From positions 1 through 42,445 of the forward strand of contig JACIVZ010000005.1 in NCBI GenBank assembly GCA_014361205.1: DNA of 42,445 nucleotides. The letters are read 5' to 3'. The position numbers and the translations under genes are program-made. This document shows positions 40,273 to 42,445 of this stretch, one piece after another (position 1 is the first letter of the stretch; each line of letters opens with the position of its first letter). The notes under the pieces are model-generated. The model searched no databases. It was not told where the DNA came from and saw nothing but the letters and a program-made list of their open reading frames with translations. This DNA comes from Methanomethylovorans sp. (GTDB lineage: Archaea; Halobacteriota; Methanosarcinia; Methanosarcinales; Methanosarcinaceae).

Positions 40273-41127
40273 ATGGTTTCTAGAATATCGGGTCTTAGTA
40301 AAAAAATTGCTGACCAAGTACTTCCACCTATCATTTATTTAAATATGAAAAAACATTATATGAAACATAAATATAAACCGACATGGCATATAATTAAGGG
40401 TGGTAACTTAAAAGGAAGAGAGATATTTGTAGATCAAAAGGATGGTTACTGGCAAAAAGAAATCGTAGAGGGCACTCAAGATCAATACTTTTTCAATTAT
40501 TTAAATAAATTAGACTTAGAGGGAAAAGTAATATTGGATATTGGTGCACATGTTGGTTATCACTCTATGAATTTTGCTCAACTTGTAGGTCAAAATGGTT
40601 TTGTCTACGCTTTTGAACCTAACATCTTTAATATCAAAAGATTTCATCTAAATTTAGAGAAAAACGAAGATTTAGCAAAGCGTATTAAAATATATGATTT
40701 TGCAATTTCAGACCATGCAGGATTTATTGAGTTTAATTTTAGTTCAAATGTTGATGATGGAAAAAGCAGTGGCAGTTTTATTTCGGGTGCGCACACTCCT
40801 TATCAAAGCCAAGTTTATGAAAAGATTGGCTTCTCTAAAATGTCAGTAAAAACAATATCCTTAGATGAGTTCTTATTATCAAATGAAATTACTATCATTC
40901 CATATTTACTAAAAATTGATGTTGAAGGAGCTGAAAATCTTGTACTTGAAGGTGGTTATAATATGATTAAAAAATACAAGCCTATGATACTCATGGAGAT
41001 ACACTCCATTTTTAATATGTTCAAAACATTTGAATTCTTCATGCCATTAGGTTATAAAATAGAACTTTTGCATGAAGAGTTTGATGGACGTTGTTTTATT
41101 GTAGCAACTTCAGAATTAGGGATATAA
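40273..41127 (+). CDS. FkbM family methyltransferase
   Basis: A 284-aa protein. A basic N-terminal region of about 75 residues is followed by a Rossmann methyltransferase: GKVILDIGAHVGYHSMNFAQ (SAM-binding motif I), GFVYAFEPNIFNIKRFHLNL, then LLKIDVEGAENLVLEGG, the FkbM signature, and KPMILMEIHSIF. FkbM enzymes O-methylate hydroxyls, often on sugars, in line with the cluster. ATG 40273 lies 1 bp after the dehydratase stop with GGAGG 11 nt upstream; ATG 40255 has no ribosome site but is possible. It is followed 4 bp later by the last glycosyltransferase. Confidence 0.85.
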   Translation: MVSRISGLSKKIADQVLPPIIYLNMKKHYMKHKYKPTWHIIKGGNLKGREIFVDQKDGYWQKEIVEGTQDQYFFNYLNKLDLEGKVILDIGAHVGYHSMNFAQLVGQNGFVYAFEPNIFNIKRFHLNLEKNEDLAKRIKIYDFAISDHAGFIEFNFSSNVDDGKSSGSFISGAHTPYQSQVYEKIGFSKMSVKTISLDEFLLSNEITIIPYLLKIDVEGAENLVLEGGYNMIKKYKPMILMEIHSIFNMFKTFEFFMPLGYKIELLHEEFDGRCFIVATSELGI

Positions 41128-41131
41128 TAAT

Positions 41132-42358
41132 ATGAAAACTTTGCAAATAGGCAATATTGATACAGCAGGTGGAAGATTTAACGGTGCAGATTTACATAGA
41201 CAATTACGTGAAAGGGGTATAAAATCGAAGTTATGTGTACGTACTAAAAAAACAAATGATAATGACACATGGGAGTTAGGTTTCTTTTTTGGAATGAGAG
41301 CAATTAATTTTGTCATTAAACAGATTGAAAAATTATTATCGATTCAATCAATTTTGTATCCATCTTCTTTGCAGCTGTATTTCGATAAACGTTTTCTTGA
41401 TGCAGATATTGTTCATTATCACCTTATACATACCGGTTTTTTTAGCCTACTTACTTTTCCAAAATTGTCACAATTAAAACCAAGTGTATGGACTTTGCAT
41501 GATCCTTGGGCAATGACAGGTCACTGTATACATCCATTTGAATGCACAAGATGGAAAACAGGGTGTGGAAAATGTCCAAGTTTAAACACACACATTCCAA
41601 TGTTAATTGATAATACTAAATTAATGTGGAAAATAAAAAAATGGGTGTATTCTCATTCAAATATTGATATTGTGGTAGCTTCTAAATGGATGTTGAATAT
41701 GGCGAAACAGAGTCCATTGCTTTCTAAATGTCGTATCCATTATATACCTTTTGGAATTGATCTAAATTTATTTCGTCCAATGAACTCAAAAGAAGCAAAA
41801 AAATCACTTGGTATTGATCCGAATAGTACGGTTCTTGCATTTAGGACAACAAGCAGTGAGTTTAAAGGTTTACCTTATATAAAGGAATGCATTCAAAAAT
41901 TGAGATGTGATGAACATATTTGTCTTTTGACTGTAGGTGAAAAAAATTTAATTGATGAATTTAATGAAAAGTATGAAATAGTCGATTTAGGGTGGATTGA
42001 AGAAAGTCAATTAGCTGTATTCTATAATGCATGTGATATTTTTCTTATGCCCTCTACAGCAGAAGCATTTGGTTTGATGGCAATAGAAGCAATGGCTTGT
42101 GGAAAGCCAGTGATTGTTTTTGAGGGCACTGCTCTGCCGGAAGTAATTTTTGCACCAAAGGGCGGGATTGCTGTCCCACAAGGAGATGTTGATGCCTTAG
42201 TATTTGTTATTGAAGATTTAGTTATCAATCCAAAAAAACGTCAAGAAATTGGTAATTTAGCATATAATATAGCAAAAGAAAATTATGATCGAGATATTTT
42301 TATTGACAGAATAATTGCATTATATCGCCAAATAATAGAAAGTAGAATAGAACACTAG
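41132..42358 (+). CDS. glycosyltransferase family 4 protein
   Basis: A 408-aa GT-B enzyme of the subgroup with a cysteine-containing acceptor domain: LHDPWAMTGHCIHPFECTRW and TGCGKCPSLN, usual in capsule and O-antigen transferases. The start is NIDTAGGRFNGADLHRQLRE. The donor domain has HYIPFGIDLNLF, EFKGLPYIKECIQKL, and STAEAFGLMAIEAMACGKPV with the GT4 glutamates. AGGGATATAATA precedes the ATG. It is the last complete gene; 87 bp of AT-rich DNA follow to the window end, and the cluster probably continues. Confidence 0.88.
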   Translation: MKTLQIGNIDTAGGRFNGADLHRQLRERGIKSKLCVRTKKTNDNDTWELGFFFGMRAINFVIKQIEKLLSIQSILYPSSLQLYFDKRFLDADIVHYHLIHTGFFSLLTFPKLSQLKPSVWTLHDPWAMTGHCIHPFECTRWKTGCGKCPSLNTHIPMLIDNTKLMWKIKKWVYSHSNIDIVVASKWMLNMAKQSPLLSKCRIHYIPFGIDLNLFRPMNSKEAKKSLGIDPNSTVLAFRTTSSEFKGLPYIKECIQKLRCDEHICLLTVGEKNLIDEFNEKYEIVDLGWIEESQLAVFYNACDIFLMPSTAEAFGLMAIEAMACGKPVIVFEGTALPEVIFAPKGGIAVPQGDVDALVFVIEDLVINPKKRQEIGNLAYNIAKENYDRDIFIDRIIALYRQIIESRIEH

Positions 42359-42445
42359 CATTCAATATTTAAGAAGCATATCTCTACACACTATACATAT
42401 TATCTCTCTCAATGAGCAAAATTATTATAAAAAAAGATTTTGTGT

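Noticed and set aside
1-42445. CRISPR array, rRNA genes, complete insertion sequence or replication origin
   Set aside because: No regularly spaced repeats, rRNA-like segments, full transposase or origin-binding-box arrays were seen on reading the window.

Overview
The window is a piece of chromosome from a methanogenic archaeon of the Methanosarcinaceae type. The main reason is a complete Rnf operon preceded by a multiheme cytochrome c gene of the MmcA type, an arrangement known from Methanosarcina acetivorans and relatives. Archaeal markers agree: a histone, RPA with its partner protein, replication factor C, PriS and GINS, aIF2-alpha, Nop10, Pelota and a diadenylate cyclase of the DacZ type. 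I cannot name the genus. The DNA is AT-rich apart from one short GC-rich patch near 31.3-31.8 kb.

Layout. 1-0.6 kb: start of an amino acid permease. 0.6-1.3 kb: a 132-bp MITE with IS6-like ends and an 8-bp target duplication, then a decayed short gene. 1.3-8.2 kb: housekeeping genes (class I aldolase, two small unknown proteins, RPA and its partner, flavodoxin, histone, small membrane exporter, RfcS with an apparent ATT start). 8.2-16.7 kb: the energy block. It is transcribed leftward as an uncharacterised 144-aa protein, mmcA, rnfC, rnfD, rnfG, rnfE, rnfA, rnfB and a DUF4870 membrane protein, with apbE, which attaches FMN to RnfG, diverging from the same promoter region. 16.7-19 kb: ThpR-type RNA phosphodiesterase, diadenylate cyclase, acetate transporter of the GPR1/FUN34/YaaH family. 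19.4-22.5 kb: pelA and rqcH, both of ribosome rescue and quality control. 22.6-28.0 kb: an archaeal replication and translation cluster (priS, gins51, rpl44e, rps27e, aif2a, nop10, PAC2 family, endonuclease Q).

At 28.07-28.19 kb lies a tRNA-Ser(CGA) gene of 116 nt. It becomes a normal 86-nt tRNA if a 30-nt segment in the D arm is removed, and the junctions can fold into a bulge-helix-bulge-like structure, so I read it as a tRNA gene with a non-canonical intron. Directly after it are broken pieces that look like a tyrosine integrase and a phage head protein, so this tRNA gene probably served as an integration site. From 29 to 33.3 kb follows an accessory stretch: a ComEC-like secreted metallo-beta-lactamase-fold protein with a lamin-tail domain and its DUF3006 partner, a broken HsdS, an orphan gene fragment, an intact EVE domain fused to a PD-(D/E)XK nuclease-like domain (candidate modification-dependent restriction enzyme), and a DUF1016/YhcG nuclease fragment. 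The CCA-adding enzyme gene (33.3-34.7 kb) marks the return to core genes.

34.7-42.4 kb is a surface-glycan cluster on the plus strand: three GT4-type glycosyltransferases, a methyltransferase gene interrupted at a run of 12 A, a UDP-GlcNAc 2-epimerase of the WbjD/CapG kind, a UDP-sugar 4,6-dehydratase of the WbjB/CapE kind and an FkbM methyltransferase. It continues to the end of the window and looks like part of a UDP-N-acetyl-L-fucosamine-like sugar and glycan assembly locus.
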